Notes: generated by a model from the letters alone, not told the origin. 64,000 nt of DNA from Clostridia bacterium (GCA_910576205.1 CAJTHL010000005.1:62001-126000); one strand, 5' to 3'. Shown: positions 1 through 9,627, counted from the stretch's first letter. A program made the numbers and translations.

Positions 1-31
1 CCTCAGAAGCCACAAATAAGATCTTCTTCAT
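1..31 (-). CDS. glgA: Probable glycogen synthase, first codons only (partial)
   Basis: Only the start lies in the window. The minus strand reads ATG at 29-31 followed by MKKILFVASE, which is the typical opening of bacterial glycogen (starch) synthases, the ADP-glucose glucosyltransferases. A GGGAGG ribosome-binding site sits about 10 bases upstream of the ATG, and a promoter-like sequence lies at 76-104. The gene follows spo0A in the same direction. Ten residues are too few to be certain; other Rossmann-type proteins can begin in a similar way. Confidence 0.5.
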   Translation of the reverse strand, partial: MKKILFVASE

Positions 32-75
32 CCCTTGAATTCCTCCCTGCGGTAGTCAAATACATTTCTGTATCC

Positions 76-104
76 AGTATACTACAGATTTCTCTTTTTT
101 GGAA
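76..104 (-). promoter_or_regulatory. SigA-like promoter for the gene leaving the window
   Basis: On the minus strand TTCCAA (99-104) and TATACT (76-81) are separated by 17 bases. This lies between the spo0A stop and the start codon at 31, so it would serve the probable glgA. The call rests on sequence match only. Confidence 0.4.
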
Positions 105-141
105 GAATAAAATCTCTTTTTTTGTGCAATATAAATATTTT

Positions 142-939
142 TTACCTCATTTTATACTCCAGACGGATTTTGTCGGAAATCAGGGCGATAAATTCCGAGT
201 TTGTGGGCTTTCCTTTTCCGGTACTTACCGTGTAGCCGAACAATTCGTCAATGGTATCCATTTTCCCCCTTCCCCAGGCCACCTCAATGGCATGACGGAT
301 GGCACGCTCCACCCGGCTGGGGGTTGTCTGATGGCTTTTTGCAATGGTAGGATACAGCACCTTTGTAATGGAATTAAGCATATCCATATCCTTTACGGAC
401 ATCATAATAGCGTCCCGCAGATACTGATATCCCTTAATGTGAGCAGGAACGCCGATCTCGTGAATCATGCTGGTCACATCCGCCTCCAGATCATGCTCCT
501 CTCCCCGGGCCGGGCCCATGGAAAGCGTGGTTCTCTTCCCCAGTGTGATCTTCCTGTCCGAGTGGCTCCGCACGGAATGCAGCCTGCTTAACACCGTCTC
601 GTTGTCAAAAGGCTTCATTATATAATAACTTGCTCCCAGGTTAAAGGCGTCCTCTGCGATTCTCTCCTGTCCTATGGCCGAAATAATAATCACAGAGGGC
701 TGTTTTCTGGGGCCGCCTTCCTTCTTCATTTTCTCCAGTACACCCAGCCCGTCCATCCGTGGCATAATCAGATCCAGAAGCACAATGTCCGGCTCCTTTT
801 TACAGATCACATCATAGGCTTCCTCTCCGTTTCCGGCCGTCCCAACCACCTGGAGCTCCGAATCGCCCTGGATAATCGTATCCAGCAACTGTACCATCCT
901 CTCATTATCATCCGCAACTACCACATTCCATTTACTCAT
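142..939 (-). CDS. spo0A: Sporulation master response regulator Spo0A
   Basis: Spo0A is the phosphorelay-controlled transcription factor that commits the cell to sporulation. The 265-residue product has the family's usual length. An N-terminal receiver domain shows the acidic pair D10/D11, the phospho-acceptor Asp56 in LLDLIMP, and a Lys in the YIMKPFDN segment. The C-terminal Spo0A DNA-binding domain begins around residue 150 ([18 protein letters not shown]) and includes the typical [17 protein letters not shown] helix. The start at [12 protein letters not shown] is chosen because GGGAGG lies nine bases upstream; a longer reading upstream has no such support. It follows spoIVB in the same direction with about 160 bp between them, the classical clostridial order. 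Confidence 0.96.
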   Translation of the reverse strand: MSKWNVVVADDNERMVQLLDTIIQGDSELQVVGTAGNGEEAYDVICKKEPDIVLLDLIMPRMDGLGVLEKMKKEGGPRKQPSVIIISAIGQERIAEDAFNLGASYYIMKPFDNETVLSRLHSVRSHSDRKITLGKRTTLSMGPARGEEHDLEADVTSMIHEIGVPAHIKGYQYLRDAIMMSVKDMDMLNSITKVLYPTIAKSHQTTPSRVERAIRHAIEVAWGRGKMDTIDELFGYTVSTGKGKPTNSEFIALISDKIRLEYKMR

Positions 940-990
940 TCGATGAAACCTCCCATTTCTGTATTTTCCTACATTTTTTTCTTTTGTTAA

Positions 991-1020
991 AGTATAAAAT
1001 ATTCCACGGTTTTGCCGCAA
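991..1020 (-). promoter_or_regulatory. SigA-like promoter upstream of spo0A
   Basis: On the minus strand TTGCGG (1015-1020) is followed after 18 bases by TATACT (991-996), about 50 bases before the spo0A start codon. I looked for a SigH-type promoter in the same gap and did not find a convincing one. Confidence 0.4.
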
Positions 1021-1100
1021 GAGGCAGGTATCTACATGATTCCTCAGAAACTTCCCTATTTCTTCCTCTTTCTTTGCTTTCATACAGCATTCGACAGCTC

Positions 1101-2327
1101 TTATTGTGTTTTGACCTGTTCCAGCATATTTTCTATGAAAATGCCGAAACCTTTCGTGGAATCCTGTACAAATACATGGGTCACAGCTCCCACAAGCTTC
1201 CCGTCCTGTATAATGGGGCTGCCGCTCATTCCCTGAACAATGCCGCCGGTTAGCGCCAGCAATCTCTCATCTGTAACCTTTAACACGATCCCTTTGTTAA
1301 TATCCTTTTCATTACAGTAAACCTCGGTGATTTCCACTTCATAGTCCGTCATCGTACCGCTCACCGCGCTCCGGATCACCGCTTTTCCCTTTCTCACCTC
1401 CTGCTTAAATGCCGTTTCCACCGGCTGTTCCCCGGTTTCCCGTAGGAGCTTGCCGCCGCAATCTCCAAAAATGCCTACCTGTCCGTTTTTGGAAATGGTG
1501 CCGTAAATATGTTCCGGACGGTAGGTAATCACACCGCTTAATTCCCCCGGATTCCCCTTCTCTCCTTTCCTTATATTCAGGATGCTGGTTTCATACAGGG
1601 TTCCCTCCCCGATTTCCAGCAGGACCCCTGTGTCCACATCATTGATTCCGTGTCCCAGAGCGCCAAAGCTGCCATCCGGCGTCACAAATGTCAGCGTCCC
1701 GATTCCCTGAGTGTTGTCCCGCACCCAGATGCCGGCCTTAAAACTTCCGTCATCAGCCTTCACCGGTTCCAGGCGAACGTCGATGAGCTCTTCCTTTCTC
1801 CGCAAGGTCAGAATCAGTTCTCCTTCCCCCCGGCTGTCAATCAGTTCTATGAGTTCTTTTTTATCCCCAGGCTTCTGGCTGTTTACCGCCACAATATAAT
1901 CGCCGGGCTGGACCAGGTTAAGGGCCGGTTCATGATTTAGTCCGTCCTGTCCTTCTATAACGCCTGTGCCGATTACCAGAATCCCCCTGGTTTCCAGATA
2001 AATGCCCACCTGGCTTCCGCCCGTGTAGACGGATAGGGGCTCCTCAATGCGGATATCCACGGTTTTTAAGGGAATGACGCCGCAAAGCTTATACCGGGCC
2101 TGATATTCCCTCTCCGAAAAGGCGTTGATGGATACATTTTCCGCCTCCGGCGTCACTTCCTCAGTCACAAGAGCTCCCAGATCCAGGGACAGGTCTCCAA
2201 GCTCCCGCACCCGCAGGGTATCTGGTATCTGCTCCTTCAGCATATGGACGGAAAGGCCTCCAAGGCCCGCCAGGCTGCACACAAGCAGCAGGCATAAAAA
2301 CATACGATATTTATTTCTTCGGCTCAC
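1101..2327 (-). CDS. spoIVB: SpoIVB serine peptidase (S55), sigma-K checkpoint signalling protease
   Basis: SpoIVB is secreted from the forespore and activates pro-sigma-K processing. The 408-residue protein starts with a short basic stretch and one hydrophobic segment (about 8-30), an uncleaved anchor or signal. A PDZ-like domain follows (about 110-185, with [17 protein letters not shown] and GDYIVAVN), then the S55 peptidase domain. That domain has a conserved GALGHGIND His motif near residue 225 and the active-site serine motif GMSGSPI near 366-372. The start is a GTG at 2325-2327; the nearby ATG runs straight into a stop. It sits between recN and spo0A, as in other spore formers. Confidence 0.95.
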   Translation of the reverse strand: MSRRNKYRMFLCLLLVCSLAGLGGLSVHMLKEQIPDTLRVRELGDLSLDLGALVTEEVTPEAENVSINAFSEREYQARYKLCGVIPLKTVDIRIEEPLSVYTGGSQVGIYLETRGILVIGTGVIEGQDGLNHEPALNLVQPGDYIVAVNSQKPGDKKELIELIDSRGEGELILTLRRKEELIDVRLEPVKADDGSFKAGIWVRDNTQGIGTLTFVTPDGSFGALGHGINDVDTGVLLEIGEGTLYETSILNIRKGEKGNPGELSGVITYRPEHIYGTISKNGQVGIFGDCGGKLLRETGEQPVETAFKQEVRKGKAVIRSAVSGTMTDYEVEITEVYCNEKDINKGIVLKVTDERLLALTGGIVQGMSGSPIIQDGKLVGAVTHVFVQDSTKGFGIFIENMLEQVKTQ

Positions 2328-2373
2328 ATACTCACATCCTAATCTGTAAACTGTCTTGATAATTGCGCGCTTC

Positions 2374-2625
2374 TTTACCCCGCCGTGCCCTTCAAACCGC
2401 TTCGCGGCTTTCAGTCGCGGGCTTCGCCCTATGCAGCCAGCGTCTCACAGGAATGACTGATGGCAGTCTTTCCTGCCTGCTGACGGCGCAGCCCTTTACC
2501 CCGCCGTGCCCTTCAAGCCGCTTCGCGGCTTTCAGTCGCGGGCTTCGCCCTATGCAGCCCTCGTCTCACAGGAAAGACTGCAAGCAGCCTTTCCTGCCAG
2601 CCGATGGCTGCGCACGGCTCATTGC
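2374..2625. repeat. Second repeat family: two tandem copies, 121-bp period, with internal hairpins
   Basis: The 360-bp gap between spoIVB and recN holds two head-to-tail copies starting at 2374 and 2495. Their first 65 bases differ at about one position (cttcaAaccgc versus cttcaGaccgc context), while the rest is more diverged. Each copy contains compact palindromes such as GCCGCGAAGCGGC and GGGCGAAGCCC, so it would fold into several short hairpins. A short similar stretch (ctttacctcgccgtgcc) occurs near 56531 downstream of ilvC. No coding capacity is evident. The layout resembles REP/BIME-type intergenic repeats. Confidence 0.75.
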
Positions 2626-2633
2626 CTGCACGC

Positions 2634-2672
2634 AAAAAGAGAATGTAAGCGTGGTATTTACTTACATTCTCT
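2634..2672 (-). terminator. Rho-independent terminator of recN
   Basis: A perfect 12-bp stem (AGAGAATGTAAG with its complement, 2638-2649 and 2661-2672) is followed on the minus strand by CTTTTTG. It begins 15 bases after the recN stop codon. Confidence 0.85.
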
Positions 2673-2687
2673 CTTAGTATGTGAAAA

Positions 2688-4382
2688 CTAGGAAATCATA
2701 CCCTGACATTTTTTCCCTTTTGCCAGTTTTTTCATTTCTCTGGCGCTTTCCACCACGGTTTTTGTGATTTTCGCGCCCCCTAAGATTCTTGCCAGCTCCT
2801 GGATGCTTCCCTCCTCCGTAAGCTTCTGGATTTTTGTGCGGGTTTCCCCCTCATCCACCTGTTTTTCAATCAGAAAATGCGTGTCTGCCATGGCGGCTAT
2901 CTGGGCCAGGTGGGTGATACAGATCACCTGGCGGCTCTTTCCGATCAAAGCCATCTTTTCCGATACCTTCTGGGCGGTTCTTCCACTGATACCCACGTCT
3001 ATCTCATCAAAAATCACGGTGCCCACATCGTCCTGGTCTGCCAGCACGGTCTTGATGGCCAGCATAATCCGGGACAGCTCTCCTCCGGACGCCACCTTTG
3101 CCAGGGGTTTTGCCGTCTCCCCCGGGTTTGTGGAAATCAGAAATTCTGCCTCGTCCCAGCCGTCCGCCGTAAAATCCCGGAGACGTTCCACCTTTATCCA
3201 AAATTCCACATCCAGAAAATTAAGATCCTCCAGATGCTCCCTTATCTTCCCAGCCAGTATTTCCGCCTTTTCCCTGCGGATGGCAGAAATTTCCTCACAC
3301 AGCCGGACAGCCCGCAGGCGGGCTTCCTCAAGCTGCCCTTCCAGCTCCTCCATGAAGGCGTCGTAATGCTCCAGCTCCTCCAGGCGGCTTCTGGCCTTCT
3401 CCTGATACTCCAGGACTTCCTCCAGGGTCTTTCCGTACTTGGACTTCAGATGGTTGAGCACATCCAGCCGCTCCTGCACCTTAAGAAACTCTTCCTCCCC
3501 AAAATCCATCCCGGAAAGATAATCGGACACATCCCTGTTAAAATCGTTTAAAAGCCCGTCCAGAGTGGCCAGCTGGTCACAGAGGCCCGAAAGGCCCTGG
3601 TCAAATTCCGCCACCTGGGACAGTTCCCGAAGAGCCCGCCCAATGCGTTCCCCGGCCGCCGTGTGCTCCTCATAGCCGGTCTCCCCGTGAACCAGGGACA
3701 AGGCCTCCGTAATTCTTCTGGCGTTTGTCATACGGCGGTAGTCCGCCTCCAGCTCCTCATCCTCCCCCGGCTGCACACAGGCGCTCTCAATCTCCTCCGC
3801 CTCAAAAGCCAGGAAATCCGCTTCTTTCTTCCGGGCGCCCGCATCCAGGCTGCTGTCCGCCAGTTTCTCTTTAAGACTATGGTATTCCTGGTAAGTCCGG
3901 GCAAGCTTACTCTTTAAATCTCCCAGGGCGTCCCTGGAAAATTCATCCAGAATATCCAGATGCTTTTTCTTCTGCAAAAGGGACTGGTGCTCATGCTGGC
4001 CATGCAGATCCAGCAGCACAGCGGCTGTTTCCCTTAGCACTCCCGCTGTCACCGTCTCTCCGTTAATCTTGTTGATGCTCCTTACGCCTGTAATCCTCCG
4101 GGAGAGAATGACCGCGTTGTCCTCGGGAAACACGTCCAGTTTTTCCAGTTTTTCCCTCTCATTTTCGCCTGCCACGGAAAAAACCAGCTCCACCAGCGCG
4201 TACTCCTCCCCGTCCCGTATCATCTCCCGGGACGCCTTTCCCCCAAGGGCCAGATTTACTGAACCGATCAGAAGGGATTTTCCCGCTCCCGTCTCACCGG
4301 TCAGTATATTTAATCCTTTTGTAAAATCAATCTCAGCCTCACGGATGAGGGCCAGATTTTTCACATGTAAGTGCTCCAGCAT
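2688..4382 (-). CDS. recN: DNA repair protein RecN
   Basis: RecN is an SMC-like ATPase acting in double-strand-break repair. The 564-residue protein has the Walker A motif GETGAGKS at 29-36, a long central coiled coil (about 150-370, rich in Glu, Lys and Leu), and a C-terminal half-ATPase with the signature ASGGELSRIMLAIK near 440 and Walker B VIFDEIDVGISG near 468. The length is normal. The start ATG lies 10 bases after the argR stop, so the two are probably co-transcribed in the argR-recN order common in Firmicutes. The strong terminator after the stop separates it from the repeat and from spoIVB. Confidence 0.96.
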   Translation of the reverse strand: MLEHLHVKNLALIREAEIDFTKGLNILTGETGAGKSLLIGSVNLALGGKASREMIRDGEEYALVELVFSVAGENEREKLEKLDVFPEDNAVILSRRITGVRSINKINGETVTAGVLRETAAVLLDLHGQHEHQSLLQKKKHLDILDEFSRDALGDLKSKLARTYQEYHSLKEKLADSSLDAGARKKEADFLAFEAEEIESACVQPGEDEELEADYRRMTNARRITEALSLVHGETGYEEHTAAGERIGRALRELSQVAEFDQGLSGLCDQLATLDGLLNDFNRDVSDYLSGMDFGEEEFLKVQERLDVLNHLKSKYGKTLEEVLEYQEKARSRLEELEHYDAFMEELEGQLEEARLRAVRLCEEISAIRREKAEILAGKIREHLEDLNFLDVEFWIKVERLRDFTADGWDEAEFLISTNPGETAKPLAKVASGGELSRIMLAIKTVLADQDDVGTVIFDEIDVGISGRTAQKVSEKMALIGKSRQVICITHLAQIAAMADTHFLIEKQVDEGETRTKIQKLTEEGSIQELARILGGAKITKTVVESAREMKKLAKGKKCQGMIS

Positions 4383-4391
4383 ATGTCTCCT

Positions 4392-4841
4392 CTATGATTT
4401 AATAAGCTTCTTCAGTTTTTCCATCACAAGCAGCGTGTCGTCTGTAGAGCGTATGGCGCAGAAAATGGTGTCGTCCCCTGCAATACAGCCCACCACCTCT
4501 CCCCAGTGCATAGCGTCCAGAGCGGCCCCCACCGCCATGGCCATGCCGGAGACTGTCTTGATAACCAGGATGTTCTGCGCCATACTCATGGACACAAAAC
4601 CTTCCCGCAGAATCCCGATATATTTTTCCCCCATGCGGCCCGCCTCATTCTGCACGGCCACATAGCGCTGCTTTCCGTCCATCATAACCTTGGAGAGCTT
4701 CAGTTCCCGGATGTCCCTGGATACAGTGGCCTGGGTCACCTTGAAGCCTGCTCCGTTGAGCCGCTCCGCCAGCTCCTCCTGGGTTTCCACCGCATACTGT
4801 CCGATTATCTCAATGATCTTAGCGTGCCGTTCGGGCTTCAT
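4392..4841 (-). CDS. argR: Arginine repressor ArgR/AhrC
   Basis: This is an arginine-responsive transcription factor, hexameric in the family. Its 149 residues contain an N-terminal winged helix (1-70, recognition segment TQATVSRDIRELKL) and a C-terminal arginine-binding, oligomerisation domain with the GDDTIFCAIR motif near 122-131, whose Asp pair contacts arginine. The start overlaps the nadK stop by four bases (ATGA), indicating translational coupling. The neighbours nadK and recN match the usual Firmicutes cluster. Confidence 0.95.
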   Translation of the reverse strand: MKPERHAKIIEIIGQYAVETQEELAERLNGAGFKVTQATVSRDIRELKLSKVMMDGKQRYVAVQNEAGRMGEKYIGILREGFVSMSMAQNILVIKTVSGMAMAVGAALDAMHWGEVVGCIAGDDTIFCAIRSTDDTLLVMEKLKKLIKS

Positions 4842-5719
4842 CTGCCTACCTCCTGGGTTTCTCTCATTTTACTGCTTAACACCTCAAGAAAACTCACATT
4901 ACTGATCTTTATAATCTTTGTCACCTGCCTGGCCTTCTGGATTTCCACATAATCCCCCTCCCCAAGCATGGCCGGGTGTTCCCCGTCAAAAGTGACAATG
5001 GCCTCCTCCTTTTCCCGGTGTCTCCCGGAGCCCGTCTCGATGCGGATCCTGTCTTCCTGGGAGAGGACAATGCTCCTGGTATTTAAGGTATGGGCGCATA
5101 TGGGCGTGAGAATCGTCATGGAGGCGCTGGGGGATACAATGGGTCCTCCCGCCGAAAGGCTGTATCCCGTGGAGCCTGTGGGAGTGGCGGCGATAACGCC
5201 GTCCGCCGAGTAGGCGTTTAAGTAAGCGCCGTTTACATAGAGGAGATACCGGATCACCCTTAAGGAACCGTATCTGCTGATAACAATGTCGTTTAAGGCC
5301 ACATCCTCTGCCAGAAGCTTTCCGTCCTTGTATACCCGGCCCTCCAGCATCATGCGCTCCTCTATATTGTACCTGTCCTTCATGAGACTGTCCAGAGCAA
5401 ACTCCAGATTTCCCTCCTCGATCTCCGCCAGATATCCCAGGGTTCCCAGATTTACCCCCAGGAGGGGAATCTGTCTCTCCAGAGTGTCCCTGGCCGCCTG
5501 AATCAACGTCCCGTCTCCCCCAAGAACCAGGATGCACTGGGTTTCCCGGGGAATCATCTTCGCGTTGGTATATCCCCTTTGGGACTGGTGTTCTTCCTGG
5601 TTCTGGAACTCTCTTACCAGACAGTGCTTTCCGTTTTTTTCCAGATAATCCGCAACCCGGCAGGTGGTGGCAAGCCCTGCGTCCTTCTCCCGGTTGGTGA
5701 TTACATAAAAATAATCCAT
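4838..5719 (-). CDS. nadK: NAD kinase
   Basis: The enzyme phosphorylates NAD to NADP using ATP or polyphosphate. The 293-residue cytosolic protein has the catalytic GGDGT motif (VLGGDGTLIQAA near 68), NLGTLGYLAEIE near 93, and the NAD-binding motif ATPTGSTGYSLSAGGP near 178. It lies four bases after tlyA and overlaps argR by four bases, so it is inside a tight operon. Confidence 0.96.
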   Translation of the reverse strand: MDYFYVITNREKDAGLATTCRVADYLEKNGKHCLVREFQNQEEHQSQRGYTNAKMIPRETQCILVLGGDGTLIQAARDTLERQIPLLGVNLGTLGYLAEIEEGNLEFALDSLMKDRYNIEERMMLEGRVYKDGKLLAEDVALNDIVISRYGSLRVIRYLLYVNGAYLNAYSADGVIAATPTGSTGYSLSAGGPIVSPSASMTILTPICAHTLNTRSIVLSQEDRIRIETGSGRHREKEEAIVTFDGEHPAMLGEGDYVEIQKARQVTKIIKISNVSFLEVLSSKMRETQEVGR

Positions 5720-5723
5720 TATT

Positions 5724-6602
5724 CTATCCTCTGTCTAAGGTGTCGTGGGCAAGCTTTACCACTTCCCGGGGATTTACCGTCTCCGGATAAGCTTTATTTC
5801 CCTCCGGCTCAGGTCCGGCAGACGCTTCTTTCTCCCCGGAAGGCCTGTCTGTCTCCTCCTGCCTGGGGCTCTCCTCCTTCTCAAGATGCAGAAGGTACTC
5901 GATATTCCCCTCCGGTCCCCGGATAGGGGAAAATTCCAGGCCGCAGATCCTGTATCCCACGCTTCCGGCGTAAGCCATCACCGCCTCTATAACCTCCAGA
6001 TGGGTTTCCGGGGAGCGCACCACGCCTTTTTTCCCCACCTTCTCCCGTCCGGCCTCAAACTGCGGCTTAATCAGGCAGACCACCTGGCCCGTGTCCTTAA
6101 GCAGCTCCCTGACAGGAAGCAGCACCTTGGTAAGGGAGATAAACGACACGTCGATGGAGGCAAACGCCACAGGCTCCCCCACATCCTCCGGTTTCACATA
6201 GCGGATGTTGGTCTTTTCCATGCAGACTACTCTGGGGTCATTCCTAAGCTTCCAGTCCAGCTGCCCGTGTCCCACATCCACCGCGTAAACCTTCACTGCG
6301 CCGTTTTGCAGCATGCAGTCCGTAAACCCGCCGGTGGACGCCCCCACATCCATGCAGATCTTATCTTCCAGGGAGATGCCAAAATGTGTCATAGCCTTCT
6401 CAAGCTTCAGCCCGCCCCTGCTTACATATTTCAAGGTATTTCCCCGGACTTCCACGTCCGCCTTGTCGTCAAACATGGCTCCGGCCTTATCCTCCTTCTG
6501 TCCGTTTACGTAGACATTTCCCGACATGATAATGGCCTTTGCCTTTTCCCTGGATGCCGCAAGCCCTCTGGCCGTCAGCATCACATCCAGCCGTTCCTTC
6601 AT
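5724..6602 (-). CDS. tlyA: TlyA family rRNA (cytidine-2'-O)-methyltransferase
   Basis: An N-terminal S4 RNA-binding domain (1-60, beginning RLDVMLTARGLAASREKAKA) is followed by an FtsJ-type SAM-dependent methyltransferase domain with the SAM motif MDVGASTGGFTDC near 84 and ASIDVSFISL near 150. Family members methylate rRNA ribose; some are annotated as hemolysins, which is historical. The C terminus carries a charged, Glu/Pro-rich insert (about 243-275) before the final helix, a lineage-specific extension. It sits between dxs and nadK, as in many Clostridia. Confidence 0.93.
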   Translation of the reverse strand: MKERLDVMLTARGLAASREKAKAIIMSGNVYVNGQKEDKAGAMFDDKADVEVRGNTLKYVSRGGLKLEKAMTHFGISLEDKICMDVGASTGGFTDCMLQNGAVKVYAVDVGHGQLDWKLRNDPRVVCMEKTNIRYVKPEDVGEPVAFASIDVSFISLTKVLLPVRELLKDTGQVVCLIKPQFEAGREKVGKKGVVRSPETHLEVIEAVMAYAGSVGYRICGLEFSPIRGPEGNIEYLLHLEKEESPRQEETDRPSGEKEASAGPEPEGNKAYPETVNPREVVKLAHDTLDRG

Positions 6603-6624
6603 TTCCAGTCCCCGTTTTTCTCTC

Positions 6625-8487
6625 CTACAGGCTCACATACGCGGTCACAATCCGCTTTACCACGCTGTCCTTGTCAATTCCCACTTCCCGGTACAGAAGA
6701 TCTACGTTTCCGTGCTCCACATACTCGTCCGGTATGGAAACGTTTAAAACCTCCGTGGAAATCCTCTGGCGGGAAAGCAGATCCTTCACCCGCTGGCCAA
6801 AGCCGCCGTTACACACGTTTTCCTCCATGGTAACCAGAAGCCGGTGCTCTCTGGCCGCCTGGAAAATGGCTTCCTCATCCAGGGGCTTCACAAACCGTAC
6901 ATTGATAAGGGAACAGTTGTAGCCGATCTCCTTAAGCTCCCGGCGGACCATTTCCGCCGTCTTTACCATGCTCCCCACAGCCAGAAGGGCAATATCCCCC
7001 TCCTCGTATAAGGGCTCGCTTTTCCCGTAGACAATGGGGGACCGGAATTCCTCCAGGCCGTCGTAGGCCTCTCCCCTGGGGTAGCGCAAAGCGATGGGCC
7101 CGTCATAGGAAACGGCAAATTTCAGCATATCCGAAAGCTCCCACTTGTTTTTCGGCGCCATCAGGGTCATATTGGGAATGCTGGACAGATAGGAGAGGTC
7201 GAAAATGCCCTGGTGGGTTTCCCCGTCGCTTCCCACAAGCCCCGCCCGGTCAATGGCAAAGACCACATGGAGATTCTGGATGCACACATCATGGAGAATC
7301 TGGTCGTAAGCCCTCTGCAGGAATGAGGAATACACGGCCACCACCGGCTTCATCCCACCTGCTGCCAGCCCCGCCGCAAAGGTCACGGCATGTTCCTCCG
7401 CAATGCCCACGTCAAAGAACCGCTCCGGGAACATATTGCGGAAGCGTTTTAAACCGGTTCCGTCGGGCATGGCCGCCGTAATAGCCACCACCTTGTGGTC
7501 CCTGTCCCCCATCTTTCGCATAACCGTGGAAAAGATATCCGTATAGTTAGCCTTTATCCGCTTATTCCTGGGAAGGCCGTTTTCAATCTGAAAGGGCTCT
7601 GCCCCGTGAAACCGGGCCGGGTGGCGCTCCGCAGGCCCGTAGCCCTTCCCCTTTTTCGTCTTTACGTGAATCAGCACTGCATGCTTTATCCTGCGAGCCT
7701 CCCGGAAGGTCTTTATCATAGCCCCAATATCGTGACCGTCCACAGGGCCCAGGTAAGTGATGCCCATATCCTCAAAGAGCATTCCCGGGATAATCAGCTG
7801 TTTTAAGCCGCTCTTGGTTCTCTTTAAACGATCCACCAGCCAGTCGCCGCCGGGCAGAATCTCCAGGGTATTCTGCAGGTTCTCCTTAAACCCCGTGTAA
7901 GCGTCCGCTGTCCGAAGGCCGTTCAGGTAGTTGGACATGCCCCCCACATTGGGGGAAATGGACATCTGGTTGTCATTTAACACAATAATGAAATTGCTCT
8001 TTAACTGGGAAGCGTTGTTGAGGGCCTCATAGGCCATACCTCCGGTCAGCGCCCCGTCCCCGATTACGGAGACCACCGCCTCTTCCCCCCCTTTAAGATC
8101 CCTGGCCTTTACCAGACCCATGCCCGCTGATATGGAGGTAGAGCTGTGCCCGGTGTCAAAGCAGTCGCAATCGCTCTCCTTGCGCTTGGGAAATCCGCTT
8201 AAGCCCCCGTATTTGCGAAGCTCGTCGAATCCCGCCCGGCGTCCGGTGAGAAGCTTATGGGTGTAGGCCTGATGCCCCACGTCCCAAACGATCTTGTCCT
8301 CTGGCAGATGGAAAAAAAGGTGCATGGCCATGGTCAGCTCCACCACCCCCAGATTGGAGGCCAGATGGCCGCCTGCGGCGCTGATCTTCTCGATCAGAAA
8401 TTCCCGTATCTCCAAAGCCAGGGGGCCCCACTCCTCCCTGGAAAGCTTCTGGATATCATTGGCCTGGTTTACCTTTTCCAGTATCAT
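6625..8487 (-). CDS. dxs: 1-deoxy-D-xylulose-5-phosphate synthase
   Basis: This thiamine-diphosphate enzyme condenses pyruvate and glyceraldehyde-3-phosphate, the first step of the MEP isoprenoid pathway. The 620-residue protein shows the TPP-binding GDGALTGGMAYEALNN region near 143, the His-rich VGHQAYTHKLLTGR near 70, the catalytic Glu in DVGIAEEHAVTFAAG near 365, and DRAGLVGSDGETHQG near 415. The next gene upstream is ispA, so two isoprenoid genes are coupled here. The start has a GGAGAG-like site just upstream. Confidence 0.97.
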   Translation of the reverse strand: MILEKVNQANDIQKLSREEWGPLALEIREFLIEKISAAGGHLASNLGVVELTMAMHLFFHLPEDKIVWDVGHQAYTHKLLTGRRAGFDELRKYGGLSGFPKRKESDCDCFDTGHSSTSISAGMGLVKARDLKGGEEAVVSVIGDGALTGGMAYEALNNASQLKSNFIIVLNDNQMSISPNVGGMSNYLNGLRTADAYTGFKENLQNTLEILPGGDWLVDRLKRTKSGLKQLIIPGMLFEDMGITYLGPVDGHDIGAMIKTFREARRIKHAVLIHVKTKKGKGYGPAERHPARFHGAEPFQIENGLPRNKRIKANYTDIFSTVMRKMGDRDHKVVAITAAMPDGTGLKRFRNMFPERFFDVGIAEEHAVTFAAGLAAGGMKPVVAVYSSFLQRAYDQILHDVCIQNLHVVFAIDRAGLVGSDGETHQGIFDLSYLSSIPNMTLMAPKNKWELSDMLKFAVSYDGPIALRYPRGEAYDGLEEFRSPIVYGKSEPLYEEGDIALLAVGSMVKTAEMVRRELKEIGYNCSLINVRFVKPLDEEAIFQAAREHRLLVTMEENVCNGGFGQRVKDLLSRQRISTEVLNVSIPDEYVEHGNVDLLYREVGIDKDSVVKRIVTAYVSL

Positions 8488-8498
8488 AAACTCTCCTT

Positions 8499-9386
8499 TT
8501 ACTTCTCTCTTGTAATCAGCATTTCAATCAGCTCAAGCAGGAAGGGATTCTCAAAGGGAAGGGCCCTCATGGTGTCCATGGCTCTCCTGGATATTATTTC
8601 CACATCCTTTTCTGCCTGCTCCAGCCCTTTTATGGTCACATAGGTGGTTTTCTCGTTTTTATCGTCGCTGTGGACAGGCTTTCCAAGCACCTCCAGGGTG
8701 CTGGTCACATCCAGGATATCGTCCCGGATCTGGAAAGCCAGCCCCATATCCAGAGCCGCCCTTCGCACCTGTTCCACCTCCTCTTCGCCGGCTCCCGCCA
8801 GCACGGCGCCAATCATCATGGAGCTCTCAAGGAGCGCGCCTGTTTTCAGCGCGTAGATAAAATCCAGGCGTTCCCTGTCGAGATTCTTTCCGGCCGCCTG
8901 CACATCTACCACCTGGCCGCCGATCATGCCGTAAATGCCGGCCTTCTTTGCCAGAATCCCCATGGCCTGGCCCACCCGTGCGTCCGCTTCCGGCATGGAA
9001 AAGGCAAGGCAGGCCGTCTCAAAGGCATAGTTTAAAAGGGCGTCCCCGGCCAGAATCCCCATGTCCTCCCCGTAAACCGCCCAGGTGGTCTTTTTCCCCC
9101 TGCGGTACTCGTCGTTGTCCATGGCAGGCAGATCGTCATGCACCAGGGAATAGGTGTGAATCATCTCCATAGCCGCCATAAAGGGCTTCACGATCTCCCC
9201 TTCCCCGCCGAACATCCGGTAGGTCTCCTGCATCAGCATGGGTCTTAGCCGCTTTCCTCCGGCCAGCACGCTGTAGTTCATGGCCTCCATAACCGCGGAC
9301 TGGAATCCCGTCTCCTCCGGAAGATATGCCTTTATCAGTTCCCCGATCTCAGCTGTCTTTTTCTCCAGCGTCTCCTTAAAGCTCAT
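8499..9386 (-). CDS. ispA: Polyprenyl (farnesyl/geranyl) diphosphate synthase
   Basis: The enzyme elongates dimethylallyl diphosphate with isopentenyl diphosphate. Both Asp-rich motifs are present: VHDDLPAMDND near 82 and QIRDDILDV near 222; the first includes two extra residues, typical of bacterial FPP synthases. The start MSFKETLEKK (ATG 9384-9386) is preferred over an ATG six codons upstream, because AGGAGG lies nine bases before it while the upstream ATG sits on the ribosome-binding site itself. It overlaps the end of xseB by 11 bases, and dxs follows. Confidence 0.94.
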   Translation of the reverse strand: MSFKETLEKKTAEIGELIKAYLPEETGFQSAVMEAMNYSVLAGGKRLRPMLMQETYRMFGGEGEIVKPFMAAMEMIHTYSLVHDDLPAMDNDEYRRGKKTTWAVYGEDMGILAGDALLNYAFETACLAFSMPEADARVGQAMGILAKKAGIYGMIGGQVVDVQAAGKNLDRERLDFIYALKTGALLESSMMIGAVLAGAGEEEVEQVRRAALDMGLAFQIRDDILDVTSTLEVLGKPVHSDDKNEKTTYVTIKGLEQAEKDVEIISRRAMDTMRALPFENPFLLELIEMLITREK

Positions 9387-9627
9387 CCAGAACGCCCTCC
9401 TCATTAAGCTTCATCATCTGCTTCTCCACCCGGTCCAGGCGGCTGTTGCAGTATTTCAGCAGCCGGACACCCTCTGCATAAGCCGCAAAGGAATCGTCCA
9501 GGCTCACATCCTTGTCCGACATCTGGTTCAGCAGCTCGTCCATGCGGGAAAAGGCTTCCTCCAGGGACAGTTCCCCGCCGTCGTCTCTTTGTGTGGCATC
9601 CACTGTCTGCACATTATTTTCTTCCAT
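9376..9627 (-). CDS. xseB: Exodeoxyribonuclease VII small subunit
   Basis: This 83-residue, mostly helical protein has the XseB core LSLEEAFSRMDELLNQM followed by the acidic helix DSFAAYAEGVRLLKYCN. Several copies bind one XseA. It lies between xseA and ispA, the usual arrangement, and its 3' end overlaps the ispA start. Confidence 0.92.
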   Translation of the reverse strand: MEENNVQTVDATQRDDGGELSLEEAFSRMDELLNQMSDKDVSLDDSFAAYAEGVRLLKYCNSRLDRVEKQMMKLNEEGVLDEL

